NCBI GenBank assembly: GCA_910592205.1 | Contig: CAJVPJ010000999.1 | Location: 1-13,477 of the forward strand | DNA length: 13,477 bases | Direction: 5' to 3' | Origin: Paraglomus occultum | Lineage: Eukaryota > Glomeromycota > Glomeromycetes > Paraglomerales > Paraglomeraceae | In this document: piece by piece, positions 1 through 8,481 of the stretch | How positions within the stretch are numbered: position 1 is the first letter of the stretch | Layout: each line of letters opens with the position of its first letter | Notes under the pieces: model-generated | Databases searched by the model: none | The model's input: only the letters and a program-made list of their open reading frames with translations | What the model was told of the DNA's origin: nothing | Made by a program: the position numbers and the translations under genes

Positions 1-80
1 GACATCACTACGAGTGACTTTATCACATGTTAAGATGGCGTGGATTAGGTCTTTTCTAGACTTAAATGGTTTATTAGTGT
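1..80. repeat. Inverted repeat, left arm (partner 568-647)
   Basis: Bases 1-80 are the reverse complement of 568-647 with a single mismatch (75 against 573). The arm reaches the first base of the window, so it may be longer. The partner is the coding body of formin exon 3, whereas this copy sits where formin exon 5 should continue. The junction shows 5 bp of microhomology (ACACT). Confidence 0.95.
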
Positions 81-1703
81 CTCTACCAAATGTTCAAAAC
101 GGTACTTCTCCTCATGTATATTACGGAAATCAGATAATGCGTTGAGAACCAGGCGATGACCCTCAAGGGATAGCACACATAACGCAGCCAATACGTCTGC
201 CACTTGAGCACGCAATTTGTGATTTCGTGTACTTAGAGAGAACACTATGCATGAGATGAGAGAGGGAGATTGAATTACTCTACCAAAGCCAGGCTTATAT
301 TAATTGAATGATGAAAATAGTGAGCATATCCTTATACATTTTTCGGTAGCTTAATCGAATACTATGAAAATTCTATTACCTCTGTGTTCATTAATACTCG
401 TAAGCATCTTATACATTCTGTTTGTATTTTATCGTCGTGATCGGATCGCTTCGCAGCACTAATTTACAAGCGCAGTAAGCAAAACTGCAATTAATAGACG
501 GACGTTCTATGTCCACATACTTACCGGTTCTTATTGAGGTCAGTAAGCTTCTCCAGAATTGCCTCCAACACTGATAAACCATTTAAGTCTAGAAAAGACC
601 TAATCCACGCCATCTTAACATGTGATAAAGTCACTCGTAGTGATGTCAATCGATTTGCAAGTACCTGTTGCGTATTCCTACGCGTAATGCAATATAAAGT
701 TAACCATAACTATCATCTGTCATTCAAAAAAATCGCTCACAATCAATACCTTTGCGTTAATTCTCCAATGTAATACTCGGGAGTATCCTGAGATTTTGTT
801 GAAGATGTTAATGATCCAAACCAATATTTAAGAAATCCTCTAGCAACGCTGGATGATGTTGGCGATAGTGGGCGTTCTTCCTGGACGTTTGTAGGTTGTG
901 AAGATGTTGGAGAGGTGGACTCTACACTCGACCATGAACCACCTGACAGTCTATGGGATGACTTCGTGTTCGGATCAGCATCATTATTGTGTGAGCTTTC
1001 ACCTGTCATAGCGGACTGATTTAATTGTGCATCTTTTGGGGAAGTCAAATCGTCGGTATTCGATTCCGAACTACTCAAGCCAAAACTAGACTGGTTTTGT
1101 ATTTGTTCTTGTTGGCGGTCGAGACGCTGTTGCCTGAATGCTTGAGCTTGTTCATTCGAATGAAGGATCAATCGTTTTTGATCATCAGGCATTGACATCA
1201 TCTTCATCCTCGCGTGTTCAGGTAATCCCAAATCAACCTACAAAGTAATGTAAGTGATCATCTTGTTGGCAAAGCAATGAAGGAATGCACCATAAAAAGC
1301 AATTAAATTTCATTACCAAGAAGCTTGCAAAGATTGAATCGAGATCTTCGTCCACAACATCACTAGCAAGCAGAGAAATGTCACCGCGAATAGTTCCCAA
1401 TCCAGTCTTAACACTATTATAGTCAATCACCGTTGCCCTTCTCTGAGCCTTTGTTGTATCTTGCTGACCACCGACAGCATTCCACCAGGTACTTATGACA
1501 TTGGGATCAAAAACAGCACTCAAGCGAGAAGGTGCGAAAGACGCACGACGAACCGGGTTAGTGTTGGCTATAATTTGTCGTGCCCGTGAAGTTGCTACGT
1601 CTGGTCTGCTGTTGTCAGTGTACTCTGTGTTTGACTCTGAATTTCCCGTTACAGCGTCGCTCAACGGTTGCGAGTCTGAATCGTGAGCGGAATCAAAGTC
1701 CAT
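75..1703 (-). CDS. Formin, N-terminal part (GBD/FH3 region), five visible exons, 3' incomplete
   Basis: Formins nucleate and elongate unbranched actin; the N-terminal GBD/FH3 region binds Rho GTPase and controls autoinhibition. Exons I assembled, minus strand: 1703-1317, 1237-750, 677-525, 458-380 and 293 to about 75; introns of 66-86 bp are GT-AG and all phases agree. Residues 1-129 are Ser/Asp-rich and end in DSIFASFL, which joins VDLGLPEHARMKMMSMPDDQ, the Drf_GBD signature. A Ser/Gln-rich stretch follows, then PEYYIGELTQR, LTSLRVTLSHVKMAWIRSFL, CIRCLRVLMNTE and RNHKLRAQVADVLAALCVLS, all typical of FH3 armadillo helices. About 440 residues are visible; FH1, FH2 and the tail lie beyond the edge. 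The sequence after about position 75 is not formin continuation but an inverted copy of exon 3. The start is the first ATG of the long open exon. The family call is firm; no specific paralogue is claimed. Confidence 0.9.
568..647. repeat. Inverted repeat, right arm, inside formin exon 3
   Basis: Native copy of the 80-bp inverted repeat. On the minus strand it encodes the conserved FH3 residues from TSLRVTLSHVK through FLDLNGLS, so this is the original location and 1-80 is the derived copy. The two arms are separated by 487 bp. Confidence 0.95.
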
Positions 1704-2317
1704 AGAACTTTTTCAATGGCCCGTTTAGGTTGTATAGAGAATTAGCATTAGTTAAGAGTATTAATATTAGTATGGGAGTGTGGGATTTACGGTGATATCA
1801 TCAATGACATCAGTGCTCTTTAAGTAGGTTATTAATGCGGGGGGGGGGGGAGGGGATTGAGCATGTGATGTAGCTCATCACCTGACAAAACTCGCATCAG
1901 AGCATTTTTAGAATATTGATATTACATTCCGTATTATTCATTCACACAATGAGTTGAGAAAACGGACGCTGAACATGTCTTGCGAATCAATGAAACAAAT
2001 TTAGGCATATTTAAAAGTTTATCTAATAATAAATTATAATCTGACATTCTATTAATAAGTTTGTTTATCAATCTCGGTCATAAACACGTCAGTGGTTTTC
2101 AACATTATTAGTAATGATTTCCATTGCAAACATCAGCTTTTACCATGCAGAAGCTGGACTTAAAATATCAAAATATTTTCATGTAAGAATAAAGGAAACC
2201 ATCCATAACGCTAATATTTATAGAATAAGACGGCCATTAGACACGAGTTATTTATTTGTGTAACTCAATTTGTCAGTTTTCTCGTTTTTCTGACATTACA
2301 AAGCGGAATTTTTGTCA
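1704..2317. other. Intergenic, upstream of the formin gene, with a G12 homopolymer
   Basis: I see no credible coding stretch on either strand. The stretch is AT-rich and presumably holds the formin promoter (minus). It contains an uninterrupted run of 12 G at 1839-1850, followed by A and four more G. Confidence 0.5.
1839..1855 (+). repeat. Poly-G run (G12, then A, then G4)
   Basis: Twelve consecutive G followed by AGGGG, in otherwise AT-rich sequence about 140 bp upstream of the formin start codon. It could form a quadruplex or be a length-variable homopolymer; the exact count is also the type of thing sequencers get wrong. Confidence 0.9.
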
Positions 2318-2583
2318 TTATTTTAATTGTTGTTTTTGAGCTTCAAGCTTCGCGTTAAGCATCTTTATAAAAGAAAGAAAGTGCAGTAAACAAACAGAAA
2401 AATTTGTTTACAGAGACCACTATAAAAGACCTTCGTATATTAATTAATTGGGAAGCTGTAGTGTAATATTGTTCACACCGTCAATTGTTCATAAATCTGC
2501 GTAATTTTTTTGCCCATCATTCTCCCGGACTTCGAATCGACCAAGTTTGCGTACGCCTCATTATCTATTTTGTTTCGCACCAT
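2318..2583 (-). CDS. Possible two-exon microprotein, 49 residues, unrecognised
   Basis: Exon 1 (2583-2479) begins ATG GTG CGA and reads MVRNKIDNEAYANLVDSKSG, then RMMGKKITQIYEQLT. A donor-like GTGTGA at 2478 sits exactly where the frame would otherwise stop. A pyrimidine-rich tract and the acceptor TTTATAAAG lead into exon 2 (2362-2318), MLNAKLEAQKQQLK and stop TAA. Both exons are in phase 0 and the 116-bp intron is within the size range of its neighbours. The product would be charged, with a helical, coiled-coil-like second half. I do not recognise a family. The donor is weak and the gene is tiny, so this could also be the relic of a larger gene or chance; the amino-acid composition looks more protein-like than the surrounding frames. 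Confidence 0.35.
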
Positions 2584-2979
2584 CGTGTATGGTCTTAATC
2601 ATAGACATATTCTTAATCAGCTTTCTGTCAATTAAAGCCTGATTGTATTCACGTCGCGCTCATCATTCTAAAAATAATGGTCGAATATAATATCCACTAA
2701 TGTACGTGCCGCCATTTTAACGAAGAAACCCCAACCCCTTGCTGTGGCAAAGGGAGTTTAACAAACTTAATATTTTACCAAAAGGATATCAACATAACAG
2801 AAATTTTTACACTCCATTATTTTATCTCTTTCTTGCATGTTGCTAATGGCAGGCCTTACAGAATATTTTGATTTTGCCATTGTTCCTCAGCGATTTAACA
2901 AGACTTGTTGGAAGATACAGTAAAACATACTGAATTCACTTGATAGTAAATACAGTAGGTGAGAAATTCACTCTCAATT

Positions 2980-3590
2980 ATGATCTCGCAACGTGCCGCA
3001 TTGATTTCCGCTAAACTAATTATGAGTGCTTTCAAAAATACGGTTTCACACCATCATAGACGTTTGCAACACGCCGCACATCAGTCGATATTTAGACAAT
3101 TGAAAGGTCGTCAAGCATTCTTTAGCATTCCGGTATGCTTTTAACGTAAAATCTGGCACATTATTAGTCAAAGCGACATAACTGTGACAAATAAAATCTC
3201 TCCATTTCAATAAAACGTTTGAAATTTGGGTTAGGATTAAGGGTAACTTTGCTAATAGAAGAGTATATGTAAATTTCAGATACATTAAAGAGACCCCAAA
3301 TTTCATTTTAACCCGTCTAATAATTACTTGCTTTACTGAAAAAAAATCCAGTTGTTGTTTTTTCACTGTATACAGATACAAACAATCAAATGCTAAATCG
3401 ATAATGAGCACGCAAAATTAAATAATTTTGCGAGCTAAACTATTGAGTGTATATTTTGCGCGTAAAATTTAGAGCCATTTATAATTTACATGTTTTAGCT
3501 GACGCATATCAGGACTATCTTATCTCGGTTCAAGCCGAAAATCTGGCCAAGGAGGAAATACATGCTATCGAAATATGGAAGAGTTTTTAG
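2980..3590 (+). CDS. Possible small mitochondrial protein: leader exon plus a second exon, tentative
   Basis: From the ATG at 2980 the frame reads MISQRAALISAKLIMSAFKN and continues about 30 residues to a stop at 3142. There is no Asp or Glu and many Arg, His, Ser and Ala, the composition of a mitochondrial presequence. Further right, an acceptor TTTTAG at 3493-3498 opens a 29-codon exon-like stretch (3499-3590) reading DAYQDYLISVQAENLAKEEI, then HAIEIWKSF and a TAG stop. Phase would fit if exon 1 left at a GTCGTC or GTCAAG donor near 3108-3112, both weak, giving an intron of nearly 400 bp, long for this window. The second piece recalls the H-A-x-E-x-W-K region just before the membrane helix of cytochrome c oxidase subunit VIa, but the spacing is wrong and no helix follows. 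It may be two unrelated bits or a decayed gene. Confidence 0.3.
3411..3432. repeat. Short perfect inverted repeat (10-bp arms, 2-bp spacer)
   Basis: CGCAAAATTA, two A, then TAATTTTGCG. It could be a protein-binding palindrome or a chance AT-rich hairpin; no gene start is close by. Confidence 0.8.
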
Positions 3591-3937
3591 CATTTCGTAA
3601 TAAGTGACGGTACTCGAATGACGAAAACAACCCGCAGACTTACTTATATATGTGGACTATATTAATACAAAATTAATTGATGTTTCTTAACATTTGTCAC
3701 GTGAGACTGCCTTATCGTTGTTGGCGGCTTCGAAAATTGGCCGACTTATCGAAAATTTTTAATTAGTGGGAAAAACTGTAGGTAACTTATTAATATTAAT
3801 TAATTAAGATTAAATGGCAAACGTTCATCATTTCCTTTTCTTCCTGCCGATCATACATCTAAATAGGGAGATATTAACGTTAAACTTCTTGCAATATTTC
3901 TTGGAATTTGTGGTACTAACTTCTTTTAGTTTGAATA
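3591..3937 (+). promoter_or_regulatory. Upstream region of the phosducin-like gene
   Basis: No coding stretch was recognised. The region holds one TCACGTGA palindrome (listed separately) and AT-rich sequence up to the ATG at 3938. The assignment as promoter follows from position only. Confidence 0.4.
3697..3704. promoter_or_regulatory. TCACGTGA E-box palindrome, 233 bp before the phosducin-like ATG
   Basis: Perfect 8-bp palindrome with CACGTG core, the class bound by bHLH factors such as yeast Cbf1 and Pho4. It is one of three identical copies, each ahead of a plus-strand gene. Confidence 0.5.
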
Positions 3938-4998
3938 ATGGATCCTCTCATTGAGAGCATGCTTCGAACCTCCTTGGATGATGATGACAGGGAGCCAACG
4001 AGGTCAGACGAATCTGGTAATTCTGATACAGAAGACTCAACACCTAATGTAAGAAGTCATCAAGATCATTACGTTTGCCGCATGTTGTCTTTTCTCATAC
4101 GGTCGATTTCTGTAGCAAGCTGAGACGGAAATAACCGTCCCGTCACAACATGGAGGCGCACAAACAGGACCAAAAGGTGTCTTGGCAGATCATGCTCATT
4201 ACATGAGAAAGGAAAGAGAACGCAAAGCAGCCGAAATTAGCGCTCACAACAGGAGAATGCTTTCAAGGGCTCCAACGACTACGACTTATCGTGAAGATCA
4301 AGCCAATAAAGAAGCCGACGAGAATTCACTGCAAGAATTAGAGAATATGAGTTCGGACGATGAAGAAGAGGTACTACGTCGGTATAGGGAGCAGCGATTG
4401 TCGGAAATTCAGAAGGCAACATTGAGGAGACGAACCGGGCCATTGTTTGGTAGTTTGCGAGAGATAGCAGCAAGTCAATATGTCAAATCTATCGATAACG
4501 AAGCAGCAGATGTCTCTGTAATAGTACACTTGTATGAAAACGTAAGATTTGATAATAATGAAGTCCAATTCTATCCATGTCGTAGACTTACCGAAATTAG
4601 TTCTCATTCGTAATAAGGAGATTCCAGAATGTCGTGTGCTAAACGAATGCTTGGCACATTTGGCGCGAAAGTATATCAGTGTGAAATTCCTTCGTGTGCA
4701 AGCGCGAGAAGTTGAATTCGACATTATTGGTCTACCTGCCTTGCTAGCATACAAGAATGGCAAACTAATTGCCAATTTGGTTAAAGTAACCGATGAAATT
4801 GGAGAACGTGAATTCGATGCCAATGTTATCGAGGAAATATTAATAAGGTAGCGAATTGTTTTAATGTGATAATGAACGTTTGACATGATGTTGCTTATCA
4901 TTCATATCATAATTTCTACGCAAACGTTTAGACACGATGCATTAAGCGCAAACGAAGTGATAAATACGCAAGAAGACGATTCATCCGGCGATGAATAA
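3938..4998 (+). CDS. PDCL: Phosducin-like protein (PhLP1 class), four exons, 277 residues
   Basis: Cytosolic co-chaperone that binds G-protein beta subunits and works with the CCT chaperonin in beta-gamma assembly. Exons: 3938-4048, 4116-4541, 4618-4847, 4932-4998; GT-AG introns of 67, 76 and 84 bp, all phases consistent. Residues 54-59 are TGPKGV, the Gbeta-contacting helix-1 motif of the phosducin family, followed by a highly charged helix. FGSLREI near 148 opens the thioredoxin-like C-terminal domain, which has VIVHLYEN, IPECRVLNECLAHLARKY, VKFLRVQA and GLPALLAYKNGKLIANLVKV. Exon 3 could read into a TAG at 4849, but that TAG lies inside a GTAGCG donor. Splicing to 4932 adds RHDALSANEVINTQEDDSSG plus DE and TAA, the acidic Ser-rich tail expected in this family. 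Exon 1 is acidic, with four consecutive Asp. It is convergent with the Rogdi gene, so the 3' UTRs probably overlap. Confidence 0.92.
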
Positions 4999-5037
4999 CC
5001 AATTGTATTGTTTTAAATATATTATATCTATTTAGTG
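4999..5037. terminator. 39-bp tail-to-tail gap between the phosducin-like and Rogdi stop codons
   Basis: The plus-strand TAA ends at 4998 and the minus-strand TAA ends at 5038. The gap is AT-rich (TTTTAAATATATTATATC and similar) and must hold or be crossed by both polyadenylation regions. No clear AATAAA was seen in the gap. Confidence 0.45.
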
Positions 5038-6504
5038 TTATAACACAGTGATCTTTTTCCTCCAAGACAAACATTGTTGCTCTATTTCCTTCAGTTTTGC
5101 TCCAATTTCTTCCAGGCTTGGATCAAGTGAGCGGACGACAATTTCATCAATGACAGTTGCGTAGATGTCTTTGTATTTACTACAAACATGTAGAAGCGGT
5201 GATTAAGAAATATTACCTTAATTAATTTATGTCAAACATAATGAAGCATATAAAGGATACTAATATTTGTGATTCTTGTGTGCACTCAATATATTGAGTT
5301 TATGAGATGGTAAGGATGCATGATACTGTAGTGCGTACACACTGGTTACAATCTCCGCGCCTTCTACGTGAAACTCTATTACAAGGTCATCTGGTAATGC
5401 TGAATTGAATACCTAGCAAGGTACAGAGCGATTAGTGTAAAGTATTTAACAAGATAATTTGTTAAACAAAATTGATAAATACTTGAGATTCACATATTTT
5501 ATAAGGGAAGAGATTTCCTTCATTTGCACTGGTCAAAGCGGATCTACTCTTGCTGACATATTTAATGACATCGTTCAGCAGCTTCATGTGACATAAGTTA
5601 GCTAATTATAAATACTCGTTTGATAACCACACACACTGCTTACTAACCTCCATCGCGCTTTGTTTTGTGTACGGCACATGAGAAGACTCTAATAGATCCA
5701 ACGTCAAAATAAGATAGTTTTGTGCATCACCCAGCTAACATTTTAATTAAATGAGTTAATTTATCAACCGTAATGAAAGGCATCTATACAGGCTTATGCA
5801 CCTGATCGATGAAGTAGGGTTTCTGAGAATTTATAGTCGCCTTGACCAGATTACCGCGATTATAGTTCGGAAGTTTAATTTGGAGTTCCTAAAGGAGGGA
5901 AAGGAGGGGAAAAAGTAAGGCAGCTGCTATGATGAATAGTTTCAATCCTCCGTTGGATGACTATACTAACTCCCTTGTAGATGTTACTTCCGCTTGACAT
6001 AATGTATCCTTTCAAAGCATCGCTACTACAAATATATTGTGATATTAGTTCGTAGCTAATTGCAATGCAAGCATACAGAATATGTGCTTACTTTGAAGAT
6101 GTTATCGCTAACGTACTCCTGACTGATTCTATTAAATCATGCAACGGTTATCTCCGAAATCAGAAAGTTTGTAAAGATTGTTATTCGAAAAAGGTCGTTA
6201 CCCTCATTTTCATTTTTCATCATTGAGTCACATTTCTAAAATAAAGACAGTCTTAATTGGACAAAATTTCCTTATATAATGTACAGGACTGTTGTTGCGA
6301 AAGACACCTTTAGTGCTTTTTCCAAGTCTTGGATTACGGGAGGAAGTTCCGTATCCAGTAGCCATTGCAATTCCCTTGCCTAGAGGAACAAGAGGAATTA
6401 CTAAAGCCTGCCGACCACATGAAATTGCATAATGAGAAATAACTGACTAAAGTCTCTTTTTCTCTTTGAAGTTCAGTCGACGCGTCCACCTCAGCGTATA
6501 ACAT
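5038..6504 (-). CDS. ROGDI: Rogdi / Rav2-type protein (RAVE complex subunit), about ten small exons
   Basis: Rogdi (yeast Rav2) belongs to the RAVE complex, which promotes reassembly of the V-ATPase. Exons I infer, minus strand: 6504-6448, 6379-6308, 6235-6202, 6122-6092, 6025-5971, 5888-5802, 5734-5644, 5601-5483, 5412 to about 5286, and 5179-5038. Conserved pieces in order: ARELQWLLDTELPPVIQDLE, TLAITSSNSDALKGYI, LQIKLPNYNRGNLVKATINS, LGDAQNYLILTLDLLES, MKLLNDVIKYVSKSRSAL, ALPDDLVIEFHVEGAEIVTS, VYALQYH and KYKDIYATVIDEIVVRSLDP. They match the Rogdi order from the N-terminal helix (human ELRWLLHEEV) to the beta domain (LPxDLxVxFYV...VYxL). The length of about 270 residues is close to human ROGDI. 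Two exons are only 34 and 31 bp, and intron 7 is 42 bp. The join between the last two exons is out by one base with canonical sites, so that junction is unresolved. Confidence 0.85.
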
Positions 6505-6775
6505 TGTTAAAATGAGAACATCAGAAAATCGGTTGATTATCTGTATCTCATAACTTATGCAGATCTATTTTTGTAACTGATAATATTCGGACTAATTTAA
6601 TTTTAATCTGATATTAGGATTGAAATGTAACTTGTTGAGATAAAAGGTTTTACATTTCAAATAGGCAATATAGAACCAATTTATGTCAAATCCACTATGG
6701 AATAATTACAAAGAGAAAAAAGTTTTTAAAACTCAATTATCCAAATCGCCGGGAATAGAGATAAAGAAAAAAATG
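6505..6775. other. Intergenic between the Rogdi start and the CCT6 relic
   Basis: AT-rich with no intact frame. It should include the Rogdi promoter. It may hold further unrecognisable CCT6 remains: CACTATGGAATAATTACA near 6693 could be a decayed HPRIIT motif, but this is too weak to annotate. Confidence 0.4.
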
Positions 6776-7363
6776 GTTATGAAATTTACCAAGAAGAACC
6801 ACAAATTTAACGACGACGACTTATGATGAATTGAGGTCTCAAAGAAACGTAGGGTTACATATATATATTTTTTTCAACACAGGTTTTTTTTGATAAATTC
6901 AAAGTCGAGCAACCAATCGACCGCGAATTGTTGTTCGTACTTTTCTCCGTACCAAGGTTCACCTACCTTGCCGATGCATTAACTGACGCTGTGGTTGATG
7001 TTGTATTGGCTATTGAATGTGAAGGAGAGCCGATAGATTTGCACCTGGTTGAGACAGCAAACTAATCCTGATATGCCCAGGCGCATACATATATTTTGAC
7101 TTCAAATGTTTCTTTGGAATATGAAAAGAGATAAAAAGAAATCAACAACTTCTACGTGTGAGTTGTCGCGAAATATCGTTCGTTCCTTTATAGAAGGACT
7201 TGAATATGAAGGGAAAATTGACATACTCTGACATAACGGTCAGAATAGAGCCCCGATCTTAATCCCATTTATTACGATGTATCAGACAACAAAATCCCGA
7301 ACACCGTATTCTGAATTTATGAAACGTAAAGCAAATATTAAAGTAGTCAGACGCGCTAAACTA
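6776..7363 (+). pseudogene. CCT6: Decayed CCT6 (TCP-1 zeta) chaperonin fragment
   Basis: CCT6 is a subunit of the cytosolic CCT folding chamber. From 6889 the frame reads DKFKVEQPIDRELL, the segment before the conserved ARTSLRTKVH. The next bases encode RTFLRTKVH only in another frame, and the original frame then resumes with LADALTDAVVDVVLAI and GEPIDLHLVE, followed by a stop. These match CCT6 (human LADVLTEAVVDSILAI, EPIDLFMIE). The roughly 24 residues ending in the conserved GLVLDHGARH are missing. Decayed pieces follow: PDMPRR at about 7068, ILTSNVSLEYEK at about 7092-7127, EINNFY at 7138, and ANIKVVRRAK near 7331-7360 standing for the C-terminal ILALRRAKRRN. A possible GYEI/KKN piece at 6776 would be the GFEIAKKEALKF segment. 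At least two frameshifts, several stops and a deletion rule out function. The order of all segments is preserved. Confidence 0.8.
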
Positions 7364-7587
7364 GTATAAGTAAACTTTTTCCTATTACTATAATTTAATT
7401 TTTCTTCGCATAAACGACTTTTGCAACCATCGTAATACGAATCACGTGAAATACAATACAAACGCGTCTTTTAAAACGTTTACGCAGCCGACTCCTTCAA
7501 ACTTTAGGCCTCCTACAGTTCTTGCTCTCTCGCCAATCAATCTTTCTATAATTTGACGTTTACTTCTGGTCCAGTTTTAAACAAGAA
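7364..7587 (+). promoter_or_regulatory. Upstream region of the basic-protein gene
   Basis: No coding stretch was seen. It contains a TCACGTGA palindrome at 7442-7449 and ends at the ATG at 7588 (context AAGAAATGCC). Confidence 0.4.
7442..7449. promoter_or_regulatory. TCACGTGA E-box palindrome, 138 bp before the ATG at 7588
   Basis: Same perfect octamer as at 3697 and 8897; likely a bHLH binding site by motif alone. Confidence 0.5.
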
Positions 7588-8481
7588 ATGCCGAAACTAA
7601 AGATCATACAAACAACTGGCTGCAGTAGGCGGTCTCATCCATATGACAATAGGAAGCCCACGAGCAAGAACAAGACGACACCAGTTGCGACTAAACTTGT
7701 TACAACAATGCCGACTGTTAACTCCGGAGAACCTATTAATATAATCCTTACCGAACGAAGTAATGTTAAAAAGGGAATGATTGAACTGAAATCCAAGCTA
7801 AAAACTGGAAAAGAGGCTGAATTAAAGCTCAAATCAAAGTTGCCAACTTATATTAGGAAAAACCAATTTGAGCAACCGTTTGGTCTATATGGAGTGGCCA
7901 ACTCGAGACAGATTGAGCGTACGCCTCAGAAGACGCAAGAGCTGAACTATAGGAAGGTATGTTAGACCGCGAGAAGTTTCTCTTCCCACCAACATTAAGG
8001 TTTATTGTAAACGGTTCGTGTATCATGTGAATGGGTGTTGTCGTTAACTTTTAAACATTTGCTCTTTGATAGCCAAAATCAGACAGTACCCCCAATCGCT
8101 GTCATCAAAAGAGCCTGAGTTTCCGTCTGCTGGTCGCTGGTCGTTCTATTCTAAGTGCGCAAGCACCGTCTTCAGAAGGAACACAGAATGATTTACGGAA
8201 AGCATTAGCGAAATTAGCAAAAAGGTGCAGACGAATAGAAACGGCTTGTGAGAAGCCGGTTGAGGTAACGATGAAACAAGCATTATGGTTTTGCTTAATA
8301 TTAATGAAATTGAATATTAATCAGCGGTTTCTTTAACAAGAAGGTTACCCCATGTCAGGCACGAGACGGAAAGGGAATATTAAAACATTCGACGTCTAAT
8401 CGAAATACGCCAAAAAAGACCGTCAATTTTGCTCCATATAGCCAAGTACGACTTTACGAAAGAGATGATTATATTGAATAA
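7588..8481 (+). CDS. Unrecognised basic protein with RVxF-type motif, three exons, about 233 residues
   Basis: I do not recognise this family. Exons: 7588-7956, 8073-8264, 8341 (or 8344)-8481; introns start GTATGT and GTAACG, and all joins are phase 0. The product is Lys/Arg/Thr/Ser-rich. Residues 1-60 look disordered. A Lys-rich segment contains ELKSKLKTGKEAELKLKSKL, an internal near-duplication. FEQPFGLYGVANSRQIERTP lies near 95-115. Exon 2 ends in a probable helix, DLRKALAKLAKRCRRIE. Exon 3 carries GKGILKHSTS and then KKTVNFAPYSQVRLY; KTVNF (213-217) fits the RVxF docking consensus for protein phosphatase 1. The second acceptor is a NAGNAG (CAAGAAG), so one Lys may be optional. A nuclear, PP1-linked or chromatin role is inference from composition and motif only. 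It lies 502 bp before PA2G4 on the same strand. Confidence 0.65.

Noticed and set aside
534-773. Plus-strand open frame over the formin exon 2/3 boundary
   Set aside because: It is antisense to formin exon 3, whose minus-strand reading gives clear FH3 residues.
1495-1686. Plus-strand open frame in formin exon 1
   Set aside because: Antisense shadow of the Ser/Asp-rich formin N-terminus.
2500-2560. tRNA-like TTCGAATC box
   Set aside because: No matching A box, acceptor stem or anticodon arm could be folded around it.
3046-3411. Minus-strand frame of about 120 codons
   Set aside because: Composition is hydrophobic and AT-driven with no recognisable motif, and it lies opposite the more protein-like plus-strand leader exon.
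4279-4901. Minus-strand frames across the phosducin-like gene
   Set aside because: They run opposite well-matched phosducin-like exons and also cross its introns.
3938-7363. A functional chaperonin cluster (phosducin-like co-chaperone beside CCT6)
   Set aside because: The CCT6 piece is broken in several places, and an unrelated gene lies between the two.
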